Of a stretch of DNA of 64,000 nt, positions 48,196 to 60,142 are shown piece by piece; the stretch's first letter is position 1; each line of letters starts with the position of its first letter. Made by a program: the position numbers and the translations under genes. This stretch comes from Euryodendron excelsum (taxonomy: Eukaryota > Streptophyta > Magnoliopsida > Ericales > Pentaphylacaceae). The stretch lies in the NCBI GenBank assembly GCA_033060915.1, contig CM065384.1, positions 37,906,501-37,970,500 on the forward strand, in the 5' to 3' direction. Below the pieces are notes generated by a model that was given only the letters and a program-made list of their open reading frames with translations, did no database searches and was not told where the DNA came from.

Positions 48196-49073
48196 GTAAT
48201 AGCCCCAGCGTGCAAGGAATGGTGGTACTCCTTTCTAAATGGAGAGCCCTTTTTTTCCTTGGGTAATTCAAATTTCAAAGGTTTATTGTAGCAAGAAAAC
48301 ACGTATGACTTCACTTCTGTCCACCAATATTGTGTAATAAATAAAAAAAAGAAAAAAGAAAAAGTAGAGGATAAAATAGTCTAATTAAAAACTTGAACAG
48401 AAGTCGCTCTTTTGTTCAAAGGTTTAATGGAGCAAGAAAACACACATGACTTCGCTTATGTCTAGAATATTGTGTAATAACAAAAAAAAAGAAAAAGTAA
48501 AGGATAAAACAATTTAGTTAAACAGTAACCGTCGCTCTTTTGTTCAAAGGTGAAATGGAGCAAGAAAACACTTATGTAATAAAAATTAAAAGACAAAAAA
48601 ATAAAGAACAAATTGACGTTGTCGTGGTGACAGCGGATAAATTGACATCATCCATCGTCACGTGGAAATTTATTGTCTAGAGGAGTACGGAGGAGAGAAG
48701 TTTGGAGGGAGTCGAATCCTACCCCGTAACTTCCCTCCCTCGGTCTATGTTTCAATTGCATTATTCTGATCTTAAGGTCTTTGCAGGGTGGTCCTAATGT
48801 ATAATTGGTACACGTACATAAAGATAGAAAAGAAAAAATAGAATAGAATTAAGTTGAGCATTCAAACTATCTCCTTGTTTTAGAATACCCGAAAGTCTAT
48901 CGACATCATAGTGGAGAAATTTCTTGCATACATCAATTTTTGAATTTTCATCTTTGAATTTTTTGAGTGGTCTACATCAAATTTTCAATTTTCCACTTGA
49001 ATTTGTTTTTTGTGTGTCTTGTCACAACTAGAGTTTTTCTGCCGTGAGTGCTATGGGAATGAATTATGCACAA

Positions 49074-49615
49074 GGGTCGGCTCAGCACAATTTGTAACTT
49101 AAGGAGGCAATTTTAAATAAGGCTTTTATATTTTTTTAAGTAGTTACAAAAATATTTTTGGGTTAAATTAATTATTGTTGAAATTAACTAAAGTGTTGAT
49201 TTTGGGCTTTTTTTATTATTAAAATATGTAAAAATTATATAACATTTAACTATAACAAATAAGATTCTAAAAAACCTCCGGCTTTTTATTTTTTTTAGAA
49301 TTTATTGAATTACGTTAAACCAATTTTGTTTTGTTTTTTTTTTTTTTAAGTTAACTAATGTCGTTGATTTTCGGTCTTCTTTTTATAGGACCCTTTTTTC
49401 TCACTTGGATTAGAGTTTTTCTTCAATTAAATTTTAGAACATGTATAGGGCATTAATTATAACATTTAAATTATTTTTAAAAATTGGAGTCTTCAAAATT
49501 TTATTTATTTTTATAATTTACTTATTAATTAAACTAGTATTTTCTTTCCGAAAAGCAATTTGGCGCTTATTTTTTTTCCGCACCTATTTTGTTCTTATCT
49601 AGATGGGTGCTTTGT
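49074..49615. mobile_element. AT-rich modular MITE, copy f, in the P450-2 promoter region, 3' truncated
   Basis: Starts AGGGTCGGCTCAGCAC after ATTATGCAC, the same insertion point as copy c. It matches modules 1 and 2 and part of 3, then stops near CTTATCTAGATGGG. It ends about 200 bp before the P450-2 ATG. Confidence 0.68.
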
Positions 49616-49676
49616 GTCTTGTGAGTAAAAAAATTGGTTAGAAATTGATTTATGCATACTACTTTCCTTTGATATG

Positions 49677-49684
49677 TATAAATA
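49677..49684 (+). promoter_or_regulatory. TATA box of P450-2
   Basis: TATAAATA, 137 bp before the ATG, followed by the shared TTTGCTGTAATGGGTGAGAA block. Confidence 0.75.
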
Positions 49685-49813
49685 CATGTATTTGCTGTAA
49701 TGGGTGAGAAAAAGAAAGAGAGCAAAGACAGAAAACTCTGTTGAAACTACACTCTGCCTACCACACACAATTCTAGAGCTTGAAACATTTTGTGACTCTT
49801 AGAGCAAGAAGAA

Positions 49814-52033
49814 ATGTTGTTATGGCATCCCTTCCTTTACTCTCTCCTTCCCCTGTTTTTCTTCTCTGTCTGCCTCCTAAAATGGCTGTCCACTACTCCA
49901 ACACCTCACAAAAACAGACCACCTTCTCCCTTAAAGCTCCCAATTATTGGGAACCTCCATCAAATCGGCTTATTCCCTCATCGCATGCTGCAATCACTTG
50001 CTCAAAAATATGGAACAGTCATGCTGCTTCACTTCGGCAGTGTGCCTGTTCTTGTTGTCTCTTCCGCTGCTGCAGCCCGTGAAATCATGAAAACTCACGA
50101 TCTAATCTTCTCAAACAGACCCAAATCGACCTTTGTCAGTAAATTTACTTATGATTCGAAGGACGTGGCTTTTGCTCCTTATGGTGAGTACTGGAGGCAG
50201 ATGAAAAGCCTGTGTGTGCTCCAGCTTCTAAATAACAAGAGAGTAGTTTCTTTTCGTGCTGTGAGAGAAGAAGAAACAACCCTTGTGATTGAGAAGATCA
50301 AACAGTCTTGTTCCTCTTCTTCTTCAGTGGTAAATTTGACCAAAATGTTTGTGTCACTTACAAATAATATACTGTGTAGGGTGGCTTTGGGAAGGAAGTA
50401 CAGTGGAGAGGAAGGAGGGAGGGAGTTTAAGGAGCTTCTCCGGAAGGTTGGCGAGCTGATTGGCATATTCAATGTGGGGGACTACATTCCATGGCTTGCA
50501 TGGGTGAATCATTTAAATGGTTTGTATGCTAGAGTGGACAAAGTAGCTAAGGAGATGGATAGTTTTCTGGAAAGTGTAGTAGAAGAGCATATGGATCAGC
50601 GGGCAAGAGAGAAAAATGGTGGTGAGAGTGTTGATAAAGATGAAAGTCGACAGGACTTTGTGGACATTTTGCTTGAAATTCAAAGAGAGAACATGGCTGG
50701 CTTTGCTATTGATAGAGATAGCGTCAAAGGTATCATCTTGGTAAGGCCTATTGTCACTCCCTTTTTTTCTTCTTCTTAAGGTTTGAGGGGAAAAAAAAAT
50801 GAAAAAGAATCACACTGATCAATCCGTGAATATGTATACCCCAAACCTGAATTCTCAACCTTGAACACTCCAACTATGTAGTCGTCCAAGTACCAAAAAT
50901 AGTCAGGGACTCTGTGTGCATTATTTATTTATTTATTTTGCTTTCTAGATGACTATATATAGTTAGCAGTACGTCATAGATGACTATATATATTTTACAT
51001 ACCATATATCATGCATATTATGAGTAGTGATATACAGTGGTAAGCAGTATTTGGACAAACAATAATAAACAGTGAAAAAATATTCTTTTTCAACTTGAAT
51101 GGACAATTGTTCTCACATATCCGCAGAGTACTTAATTCATTTTTAGAGAGTGAGAGATTTCATTGCCTTTCTTCTTCATTTTTTTGTATCTCATGAATTC
51201 TCTCTTTTTTCATTGGACTGTTGGGGTCATTGTTTTAGATAATGGGTGCAAACTTTTATTAAATTATTTTTAACAAATATCTTTAGTAAAAAATTATCAA
51301 GTGTTTGGAAGTTGATGGGGTCAATTGACCTCATCAAGCTCAATGTGGCGCCGCCCCTGGTCTTTATATGTCTATTCGACTGACTTTTTCAGCTTGTTAT
51401 CCATATTTGGATGCTCCGTAGGACATGTTTGCTGCTGGAACTGATACTACATCCACAGCTCTAGAGTGGACTATGGCAGAGATCTTAAGACACCCAAATG
51501 TCTTAGAGAAACTGCAGAATGAAGTGCGAGGAATAGCTAGAGGCAAGGCAGGCATAACTGAGGAAGATTTAGAGAGAATGCACTACCTAAAAGCAGTGAT
51601 CAAAGAGACTATGCGCTTACATCCTCCTATACCATTACTGGTTCCACGAGAATCAACCCAAGATATCCAAGTATTCAAGTACGATATTGCAGCTGGCACA
51701 CAAGTGATCATCAATGCTTGGGCAATTGGAAGAGACCCATTGTCATGGGAAGATCCTGAGGAGTTTCGGCCAGAGAGGTTCTTGAATACTTCAATAGATT
51801 TCAAAGGGCATGACTTTGAGTTGATTCCCTTCGGTTCTGGTCGGAGGGGTTGCCCTGGTATCCAATTCGCCACGAATGTTGACGAACTTGCATTAGCAAG
51901 TGTTGTGCACAAGTTTGATCTGTCGTTTCCTGGTGGAGCAAGTGGGGAGGATTTAGACATGACTGAAGCCACTGGTTTAACTGTCCGTAAGAAAAACCCT
52001 CTTATCGTTGTCGCAACACCTCACTCTTCCTAG
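49814..52033 (+). CDS. P450-2: CYP71A-like cytochrome P450 (2 exons, 512 aa)
   Basis: Exon 1 is 49814-50740 (309 codons) and exon 2 is 51422-52033; the 681-bp intron is phase 0, GT...AG, in the same position as in P450-1 and P450-3. Anchor residues 1-23 ([17 protein letters not shown]), hinge [13 protein letters not shown] (~35-47), WRQMK (127-131), AGTDTT (314-319), ETMR (371-374), PERF (426-429), [10 protein letters not shown] (446-455, haem Cys453). All conserved Pro positions of the family (PPSP, VPRE, RDP) are kept, so this is the most canonical of the three. Predicted ER-anchored monooxygenase. Sister of P450-1: exon 1 is nearly collinear with it and the two share spacer DNA. The intron carries ~400 bp of added DNA. 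The family member and substrate cannot be named from sequence. Confidence 0.95.
50960..51365. mobile_element. Transposon-derived insert in the P450-2 intron
   Basis: P450-1 and P450-3 introns are 291 and 287 bp; this one is 681. The extra DNA lies between GACTATATATAG and TCTATTCGACTGAC, blocks adjacent in P450-1. Its right end GTGGCGCCGCCCCTG is the inverted form of the CAGGGGCGG terminus common in plant hAT elements. No matching left end is seen, so it is a truncated copy. Confidence 0.55.
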
Positions 52034-52285
52034 TGTCATGAAGTCTGCTACGCTTGCATGGAAAGAGCTATTGTATTCCGCATCAGAGGCCAGGGCGCTG
52101 AATCGCATGAGCTCCCACATGTTAGTGTTTCCTATGTTGTTAAGAATTCAAAGTGACACAAATCTGAATGTATTTTTGCATTTTAAAGTTGTGTCGTACT
52201 GCTGCTTCTAGTACTAAGGCTTCTACCTCTAGTTGCTGCTTCTTTAGGGGCTGCCCTTTTGTTTTGTTAATAATGGATATTTTGT
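52034..52285 (+). repeat. 3' flank of P450-2
   Basis: Matches 39440-39650 and 2652-2750 up to GTTTTGTTAATAATG, then homology stops abruptly; the rest of the 3' spacer resumes at 56235. No gene. Confidence 0.75.
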
Positions 52286-55200
52286 CATCCAAAATATGTA
52301 TAACTACTGTTGTAATAATAAAATTAGAATGCACACTTGCAGAATTTAAGTATGCAAATTTGCAAAAAATCAGAATATTAACTTTCAGAATTCTGGAATA
52401 CAATGAATTACAGAATGTAGAACTTATAAAATTGCAGAATTTAAACTATCAGAATGATCAAGACAAGTTTTTGGTACATAGTGGTTGTTACAGTTGAATG
52501 AATGTCTACCTCCCAAAATATAGTGATCTGCGATCTCACAGATAAAATACTATAATCTGTGTGCCTAATGGATCAAAACGGTGTTGTACTCACTCTAACT
52601 CGGCTAATGTAATGGAAAAATTCTAGAACAATTAAGTAAATAAAATGCAGATACGAAGTGTTTAAATAGACATCAAGTGTCTGTTTAAAAAAGTCACCAG
52701 CCGAACAGTGTCTTGTAACAATCACAGTTATTCGATTTAAATATTTAAATTTAAATATGAATGGTAACAAAAACAGAAAAGACCGTGTTTGGACACACCA
52801 TTTATCCCAAACCGGCCAGGGTGAAGAGGCACGCATGTGCAGTAACGCCCAATTTGGGCAGGTCCTCCCCTTTTACAAAACTTGGGTGACTCTTAAGGCT
52901 CAACCCAACTGCAAAGCAGAAGCATACAAACCCATTAAAAATTTCATAAAAAACCAGTGTGTGACAAGTCTTTCTACCCAACTTCTAACATAGTCATGTC
53001 AGACATTTTGAAGATAATTCCTCATTCACTCCTTCAAGGATTTGAGCAAATGAAGATATAATTTGAATCTCCTCATGGAGATTAATTCATTGCATCATAG
53101 ACTCATTAAGGTTTTTCACGGCACTTTTAAGTGCCATCTTAGACACTATTGATGGTGTTTTCAAATGCCATTAAAAAAAATTACTATTTAAAAATTGATG
53201 CTATATGATCCCTTAATGGAACTTTAAATGCCGTAGTTGAATATTTTTGTAACATTTGTGAATGTCACTAAACTTACCTTTTGGTTGCACTTACAAATGC
53301 CACAAGTTCGTCTTTTAGTTATTTCTTTGAATGCCACAGGAAGCGCCATCAATTGCAAGGGGAAGAGCCACACTAGTTTATTTTTGGAAGCTTCAAAGTA
53401 CCTCAAAAGCATCATCACTGTAGAAGAAAAAGACCACTATTTCTTGTATTACTGGCATTTCTAAGCACCATTAAATACACACAAAATATTTTAAAAAAAT
53501 GCAATTGCTGAAATTTTTATTTCAATTGAAATCTATGTTTCTTCTCTTGGCAACAACCAAAAAACAAAAAAAAAAAGCCAAGGGAAAATTAATCAAAAAC
53601 TTAGCAATACTATACAAACATAAACTAATTACAACAACTGAAACATCTTGAACAAAAACATAACAAAAGGAACTATAACAATGCCAAAGTTCCAAAGAAC
53701 TAAAGAACCGTCAATGATCAGCTTCATTCCAGGCATTTTAATTGATGACTTGATACTCCCAATGATCCTATTCTCACTTTTACAGCAAAATTCCACTTGC
53801 AATTTCAACTGTAACTACAAAAGCACGTATTTAATTTTATATCAACAACAATCAATTTCGAAAAATTTTACATCCCTCAATGCAGTTTCAACTGGTGTTT
53901 GAAGCCTTGAAGGTCAAGAACACTATTATGACTGCTTTCACATTGGTTCAGAACCAGTTGCAAGCCAATGATCTAGCTCCTGGATAACATGTAATAGTGC
54001 ACCCAATTGTAAATTTAACTGATATAGTATTAGTAACCTGTCAAGCAGATCTTAGTATAATTCCTCAACCTTCAATCCTGTAAGACTGGTTTGAATGTGT
54101 TTGGGGCTATCCATGGTGGTTGTAATAAGGGAACACTAAACAGAGACAATATTATATCAATAAAAAGTTAAGAGAGAGAGAGAGAGATAGAGAGACTTAT
54201 TAAGATTATAAAGCTGAAAGACACTGAAATACCTATTACCTAACGTTTGTCTCTGTATTAAAGATGACCGACCCTGCATTAGATGTTGAAGAGCTTGTTT
54301 GTGCTCCAAGAGATCTATGCCTTCGTCTTTCTTAAAGTTAGAAACAAGCTAAAATTCTCTGCAAAGAACAATATAAAAAATAAATTCTCCGACAATAATA
54401 ACTTGTCCAAAACATAAAATTCAAATATCTCCCTGCTTTTAGCCGTGGTGACTCGCTTTTTCTGCTCATCAGAAATACCTCACAGCATTTCATAGCCAAC
54501 ATAGTCGACACAATCTTCAAGTCCCAAAATCTAGAATCCAGAGAAAACCAGAAAGGGGATAAATCAACTTTTTGTATGAATGTTTTGTTTTCGAGGGTAC
54601 TCGTTAGCTTAAATGAATTTCAACCAAGAACCATAAGAACATAGTCTGCGACCACACTGGCCTTTCTAATGATGCTACCTCACTCATTACAAGAGTAATG
54701 TTAGATTAAAAGAAAAAAAAAAAGAATTACATCTGGAGAAGTGTTTTTTCACTCAAGGGAATATCAATTTTCAGTTATTCTCTTACCTTAATATGAATAT
54801 CATGATTTGGATTTGGCTTAGTGTTCGCTTCCTTCTATCTCCCCTTAACAATTGTAATAACATGTTCACAGAGCACATGGGTGCAACGTGGAAAGCAGAG
54901 GACTTGCTTGAGGAGTTCACCAGAACAGGTATTGCCTACAGACAGCCATAAGGATTTGGCTCTCAAAACGTTCCTCACCAGTCAGCTCATATGGTATAAC
55001 CACAGAACTCTGAAGTTTAGGAACTTCATACCACCTAAGTCTTTCAATCGGCATAGCTTCCTTAATTTTTGCCTACAATTAAAGAGAAAACAACAAAAGC
55101 CATCACTAAAAGCTAGATTAGTTTGGATATCACTAAAAGGTATCCCCAAGATACAGAAACTAGAAAATTTCGAGTATCCACCGACGAACATATTTGATAT

Positions 55201-56234
55201 TTTTTTAATACAAATTATCAGAACATACATGAAACGTGAAGTCTAAGTTAAAAATGAGCATACTTGAGCTCTCGGTGTTCATCACAGAGTGTCGCTTTGC
55301 AGCGTGTGCCGTGAGCACATATTCAATCTTAGAATCGTGCACTTCCCCTCAGATTGGGGACTATCGCGGCCGCCAAGTTCATCGTCCTGAGATCAATCCC
55401 CACCATGCCACCACTCTCACCGTCGACACCAAAAACTCTCTTGCCACTCTTCTTCAACTTCGGCAAACAAAGCGATGCCGTATTGTTGTTCAGTCGTTGA
55501 TCAAGGACGCGGACAACCGAATCCCCTGAGAATGTGAATGGTGAATCTAGCAGTAGATGTCGCCATTTCTCTCTATCTAATAAAAAAAACTCTAACCCTA
55601 GCCTGGGACAAGTATTCGTTTGCGAGAGAGAGATTGTGAGAAAAAGATCGGGTTTTGGAGAAGAGAAAGGGAAAGTTGGGCATGAAAATTTTCCCCCAAT
55701 TCAAATCATCCCGCCTGTTTGAGATACTCATCCAAACTACACCGTTGTAACCCAAAAATGCGTCTAAATTGGTGCTTTGGATTTCCAGTAAATCATTTTC
55801 TTTTTTAAGTGGCATCCTCTTACAAAACTTCATGAAAATTATATTTTTTTTGTGGTATCTTTTTAGTCAGATGCCACTAAAACGCTTGCACCTTTGCTTG
55901 GTTCAATGGCACTTTCTGGAAAATGCCATTGCTGTCACATAAGTAGTGGCGTTCCCTCAAAAAATGTCATATAAATGAGGTTTTTAATGGCATTTTTTAC
56001 TCAGACGTCACTACAAGGCATCTACAACTGTTTGGCTCAATAACCCTTTCAAAGAAATGCCACTGTTGCTACATAAGTAGTGACATTCTCTCGCAAAATG
56101 TCATTACAGAATTGTAATTTATTGGGGTTCAATGACATTTTTTTTATAAAGCGCCATTAAAATGTATTTTTATGTTATTTTTCTATAAAACGCCATTAAA
56201 ATAGTGCCATTAGATCCTATTTTTGTGGTAGCGG
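52286..56234. mobile_element. CACTA-like element complex (~3.9 kb) inserted in P450 spacer
   Basis: P450 spacer homology is broken at ~52285 and resumes at 56235. The right end ATTTTTGTGGTAG is the inverted form of a CTACCACAAAAAT CACTA-type terminus. Many subterminal repeats of AATGGCAYT / GCCATTAAAA lie at 53100-53480 and, inverted, at 55810-56220. A possible left terminus is CACTGTAGAAGAAAAAG at 53416, but similar repeats continue left of it, so two elements may be nested. 52290-52480 holds TTGCAGAATTTAA-like repeats of unknown origin. No transposase recognised. Confidence 0.6.
54900..55700 (-). pseudogene. Captured gene fragment(s) in the CACTA-like complex
   Basis: On the minus strand, a CT-rich leader-like stretch (55700-55580) with CTAGGGTTAGAGTT is followed by ATGGCGACATCTACTGCT (from 55563), which frames MATSTARFTIHILRGFG and stops. 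A shifted frame then reads GDSVVRVLDQRLNN, ...LCLPKLKKSGKRVFGVDGES. Farther down (55080-54990) RQKLRKLCRLKDLGGMKFLN and FRVLWLY look exon-like and loosely leucine-rich. GC content is well above the flanks. It resembles a 5' exon and downstream exon of a host gene taken up by the transposon. Parent gene not recognised. Confidence 0.4.
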
Positions 56235-58132
56235 CCTATTAGTTTTCTTCTCATTTTTTCAACTTAACAAAGCAAGAGCATAAATTGGAAACTCTAATCT
56301 CTTTATACTCATCTTTTTCTTTTTCTTTTCTTTTCATTTCTCTCAATAAATTCAGGATCCATTTAAGATCCACTGTCTGGAATTTTTACTTACACACACT
56401 CTCTCTAATCTTTCAGAATGAGAACAAAGAAAATAAAATTCTTAGATGTCATACTGCTAATGCACTTATTTCAATCCCGTGTGTAGCTCTGGAGTATTTC
56501 ACTGTTGAAGGTGAATAACTTAGTTGGGCCCATTCACGAGTGATGGACAACTGCGACTGACGGTACTACTACTCAAAATAATTTGACCTTGAACCCAGCT
56601 GAAGATTGAGACTTTAAGGGAAAATGACAAACAAATAGTAATATCACTTGTACCTATGTGAAGGTACAAGTAAATTTGGGCTTAGTTCAATGGAACTGAT
56701 GAGCTGCCACCGGTTCCATGTGAATTATTCCATAGTGGGGAAGATCTGAGTCATCACATACATTAGATGTCTAGGAAAAACCAAAACTAAAAAAGAAAAT
56801 TGGTGATGAAGTCATAATAAATACCCTTTTCCAGGAAAAAACCAAAATAAGGAAAAATAAAAACAGTGATGACATGCATAAGAAGGAGAAATGGACACTT
56901 CACTAATCCTCTAGCAGGAGAAATTATTCCATCTATCATTGGTACAAGACGTGTCCAGTCCGCTACGTGTTGTGTGGTGTTTTGAGTTGAAGAAGTCAAG
57001 GATGGAGGCTAGGCTGTGGCGTGTGCTACTTGTTGGCTACGGGCTGCTGCTTTTCTATCTTTGCTGCTTTCTGTCGTATCCGACACGGATACGTAATGGA
57101 CAGTGATATCGTTGGACACTTTCCATAATATGTTAGCTACGCCTATCGTACTGTTTTTAGTTTACTTTGAATGGGATACGTTTAAGATATATGGAGACAC
57201 GCGTATCTGTCATTTAAATTCATATGAAGTTCATTGCAAATTTAAAAATAAATAACTTTTGATTCAATAATTGAAAAAATAATATGAATTTATACTCTTT
57301 AACTTATAAATTCATTTTCATATGTTTTATGTTAAATAATTATCAAATTATAAATTAAATAGTGTTTGTTATTGAATTAATAATTTTTTTAAATATTTTT
57401 GATAATTTTCTGATATTATATACCTTATAAATAAAAAGATTAATTATAAACATACCCTCTAAACTATAATTCAGTATCATTGAGACCCCTTAAACTCTAA
57501 AACGTACTAAATTGAACCCTTCAACTATTAACATATATCAATCAAGTTCTTTTGTTAGTATTCTATTAACAATTTATTAAAAGAGCAGATGAAAAATCAT
57601 CATGTAACTTAAACATGTTCACGAAAGTTTATTTCGATACATAAAGTTTTTTTTTTTGTGATAATTGTCTAATGACTAGAATACTTCTTGTATTATCTAT
57701 ATATTTACATAGCATTTCAAGAGATATTCTAGTCATTAAGTAATTATTATAACAAGAGAAGATCAATTTAGGTATAAAATTATACTTTTGTAAACATGTA
57801 TAAGTTTTCATCTAATTTTCAAATGAATTGCTAACAAAATGAGTTAATTAATATAAATTGATAATAAAAAAATTAATTATTATGTTTTAAAGTTTAAAAG
57901 TCTTAGTGATACTAAATTATAATTTATAAAATTTATTTGTAATTAACTCTAAATAAAATATTTAACAAATAGCTTTCTATTTTTCCACATCCGGTCGTGT
58001 CCGTGTTACCCTTTTTTATTTTAAATCGTGGTGTTTCATATTTGTACTTTATATTCATAAAAGCACCGTGCTATCCTTTTTTATTTTAAATCGTTGGTGT
58101 TTCATATTTGTACTTTATATTCATAAAAGCAC
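56235..58132. repeat. P450 intergenic spacer (continuation of P450-2 3' flank)
   Basis: Matches the P450-1 spacer at 40290-40760 (CATTTCTCTCAATAAATT, CCACTGTCTGGAATT) and the left spacer at 3280-3390 and 4090-4330 (CACTAATCCTCTAGCAGGAG, TGAAGAAGTCAAGGATGGAG). 57430-57960 is AT-rich DNA not seen elsewhere. Two near-identical ~65-bp blocks (TTTTTTATTTTAAATCG...ATAAAAGCACC) lie in tandem at 58010-58135. No gene. Confidence 0.65.
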
Positions 58133-58200
58133 CCTCTAATTATTGTTGCAACACCTTTTCATAACGTCTGTTACGCTTACAAGGAGAAAGTTGTTTTTGT
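58133..58200 (+). pseudogene. Fossil P450 last-exon end and 3' UTR start
   Basis: CCCTCTAATTATTGTTGCAA then CACCTT...CATAACGTCTGTTACGCTTAC matches the final codons (P-L-I-V-V-A-T-P) and the first bases after the stop of P450-1 and P450-3. Unlike the other fossils it keeps the extreme 3' end rather than the PGGASGKDLDM region. It lies 1.9 kb upstream of P450-3. Confidence 0.7.
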
Positions 58201-59948
58201 TGTTGCCACAACTCTTGATGTACTTGAGTTTGACAGTTGTATAGAACTGGAGCTTCTAGAAGTTCTAATTATTGGTTTTTTCAATAATTTGTTTTGCTAA
58301 CATTAGGTGTTTTTAAAAGGAAAAATCTTAGGATAAGATGCATTCGGTTGGTCAGTCGTCTGATGCTAGACATCTTCTTTTAAAAAGGATTGAAAAGAGT
58401 ATCATTTACTGTTATATAACAATTTGATTGTAATCACTCTCACCCTCTCCCTCTGAATATATAGAAAGTGCGAAAAACGAAAAAATAAAAAGGAAGAAAA
58501 AGAAAAACTAACATTGCATTTGAAATCACCTCCCAAATGCCAACCTATGAGAGAAGTGAATATTTCCTAAATCGAGTGTTTTTTTTCTTTTACTTGAGCA
58601 ATTAAAGCTTCGCTCAAGCAAGAAGATACTTGTATACAAAAATCCATCTTCCGAGAGAATATTGGATAAAACTATAGTACCACGTCAACATGTTAATGTA
58701 ATAACAAGTCAATAATTTATAATCACATAATTATGTAAATTTTAATTATCAAGAGTACTGAGTTTAAAATTTAAAATATTTTGTCTTAAATAATATGATT
58801 AAAATTTTAAACACTCATATGATAATATATTATTGGCTTGTTATATCGTTGATGTAATACCATCGTTGTATCCAATATTTTCTCCATCCTAAGGCCATCC
58901 AAGTTTCTGTAAATAGCGTAAATATAAATTAAAATTTAACCCAACCTTAGTTTGTGAAAAAGATTTGTCCACTTTGATATGCAATAGCTTCTAATTTTTT
59001 GTACTTACTTTCTGTTAGGATTATATGCACAAAAAATATTCATAATTTTGATCATGGAATAATACAAAATCTTTACTGAAAGATCACAAATTAAAGGTAC
59101 TAGTGAGGCAACATAATATGGTATTAATATCTCGATCTGTACCATAATTTTTAATTTTTTTATCATACACTAATCATCGAATTAAACATCTAAAAACATA
59201 TTTCTAAAGAAACAACTCAACAGCCAACAACCTAATCACAATTGACCAATAATATTTTTGAGGGAGAATTAAGGGGCATCTTACAATTTGTATGTAGGTG
59301 TATATATATATATAACCAAATTTGAATTCATACATAAATTCCAATGGCTATAATCAATAATCATTCAAGAAACTAATAGTTATTTGTGTTCTTTTTTCTT
59401 TTTTCTTTTTTAGTAAATGGTCCAACCTTAAAAATGAACAAGGAACTTGAATTGTTTTTTCCTGTCAACAATTACCCACCTTTAGTTCTGTTCGTCACAT
59501 GAAGATTTGTTGTCAATGGATAATAGAAGTTGGTAAGGGAGCTAAATCCTACTCCACAATTAACCCACCTTTAGATTTGTTACTAATATACGTCACACGA
59601 AGATTTCTTGTCTGGAGGAGGGGAAGTTGAATCCTACTCCATAACCCTCTTCCCTCCGTCTCTGTTCCCATGAGATCCCCCTCTTAAGTAGATCCTTGAA
59701 AGGGAGCTTCTAATTTATATTTTGATGTATGCGTATATCGAAAGAAAAGAAAAAATAGTAAAAACAAATTTAATTAAAGCATTCACAAGGTGTCGTTGTT
59801 TTAGAATATACAAAAGTCTATCTACATCATGGTGGAGAAATTATGTGTTATTGGTGCTGTGATTTTGTCAAAGATCTAGCACAGAACTCTGTGTGTGGGG
59901 TACAAAATGTGGGAGAAATGTGAGCTGGTGTGTGGCTGTTTTGATGTG
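58201..59948. other. Upstream region of P450-3, no gene
   Basis: 58450-58540 matches the 3' flank of P450-3 (CATTGCATTTGAAATCACC also at 62643), consistent with its being the 3' flank of the lost gene. 59085-59340 matches 34880-35170 and 59620-59840 matches 35690-35880 of the P450-1 upstream DNA. No copy of the modular MITE is present here. A pair of similar blocks around CACATGAAGATTTSTTGTC lies at 59495 and 59590. Confidence 0.6.
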
Positions 59949-59956
59949 CATAAATA
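59949..59956 (+). promoter_or_regulatory. Altered TATA-like element of P450-3
   Basis: CATAAATA at the place of TATAAATA in P450-1 and P450-2, 194 bp before the ATG and followed by the shared CTGCTGTAATCGGGTGAGAA block. The first T is changed to C. Confidence 0.6.
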
Positions 59957-60142
59957 CATACATGTTGTATCTGCTGTAATCGGGTGAGAAAAAAGAAGAG
60001 ATCAAAGAAAGTAAAACGCTGTTTTGTAGAGAACTCTTCTCCTCCCCTGTTCTTGTTAGATGATAAAAATTCTAACAGAAACTAGAAAGTACACTCTACC
60101 TATCAAGCTGAATTTTTTATTTTGAAAAGAGAGAGAGAAGAA

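Larger units (their letters stand above)
42944..49073. repeat. Upstream spacer of P450-2, paralogous to 28854-36027
   Basis: No gene seen; the order of blocks follows the P450-1 spacer. Additions here: a 923-bp Mutator-like insertion (44649-45571), extra DNA at 45730-45980, and a poly-A run at 44367-44400. (TA)n tracts lie at 44020-44042, 44155-44180, 44505-44526 and 44915-44934. The P450-1 spacer has its own additions (33290-35040). Confidence 0.8.

Noticed and set aside
53416..53432. CACTGTAGAAGAAAAAG as the definite left end of the second CACTA-like element
   Set aside because: Similar subterminal repeats continue to its left (53100-53400), so the end cannot be fixed without other copies.
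60122..60142. Seven extra N-terminal codons on P450-3
   Set aside because: They start at a TTG. The ATG at 60143 aligns with the starts of the two paralogs and begins the anchor MLLWHPF.
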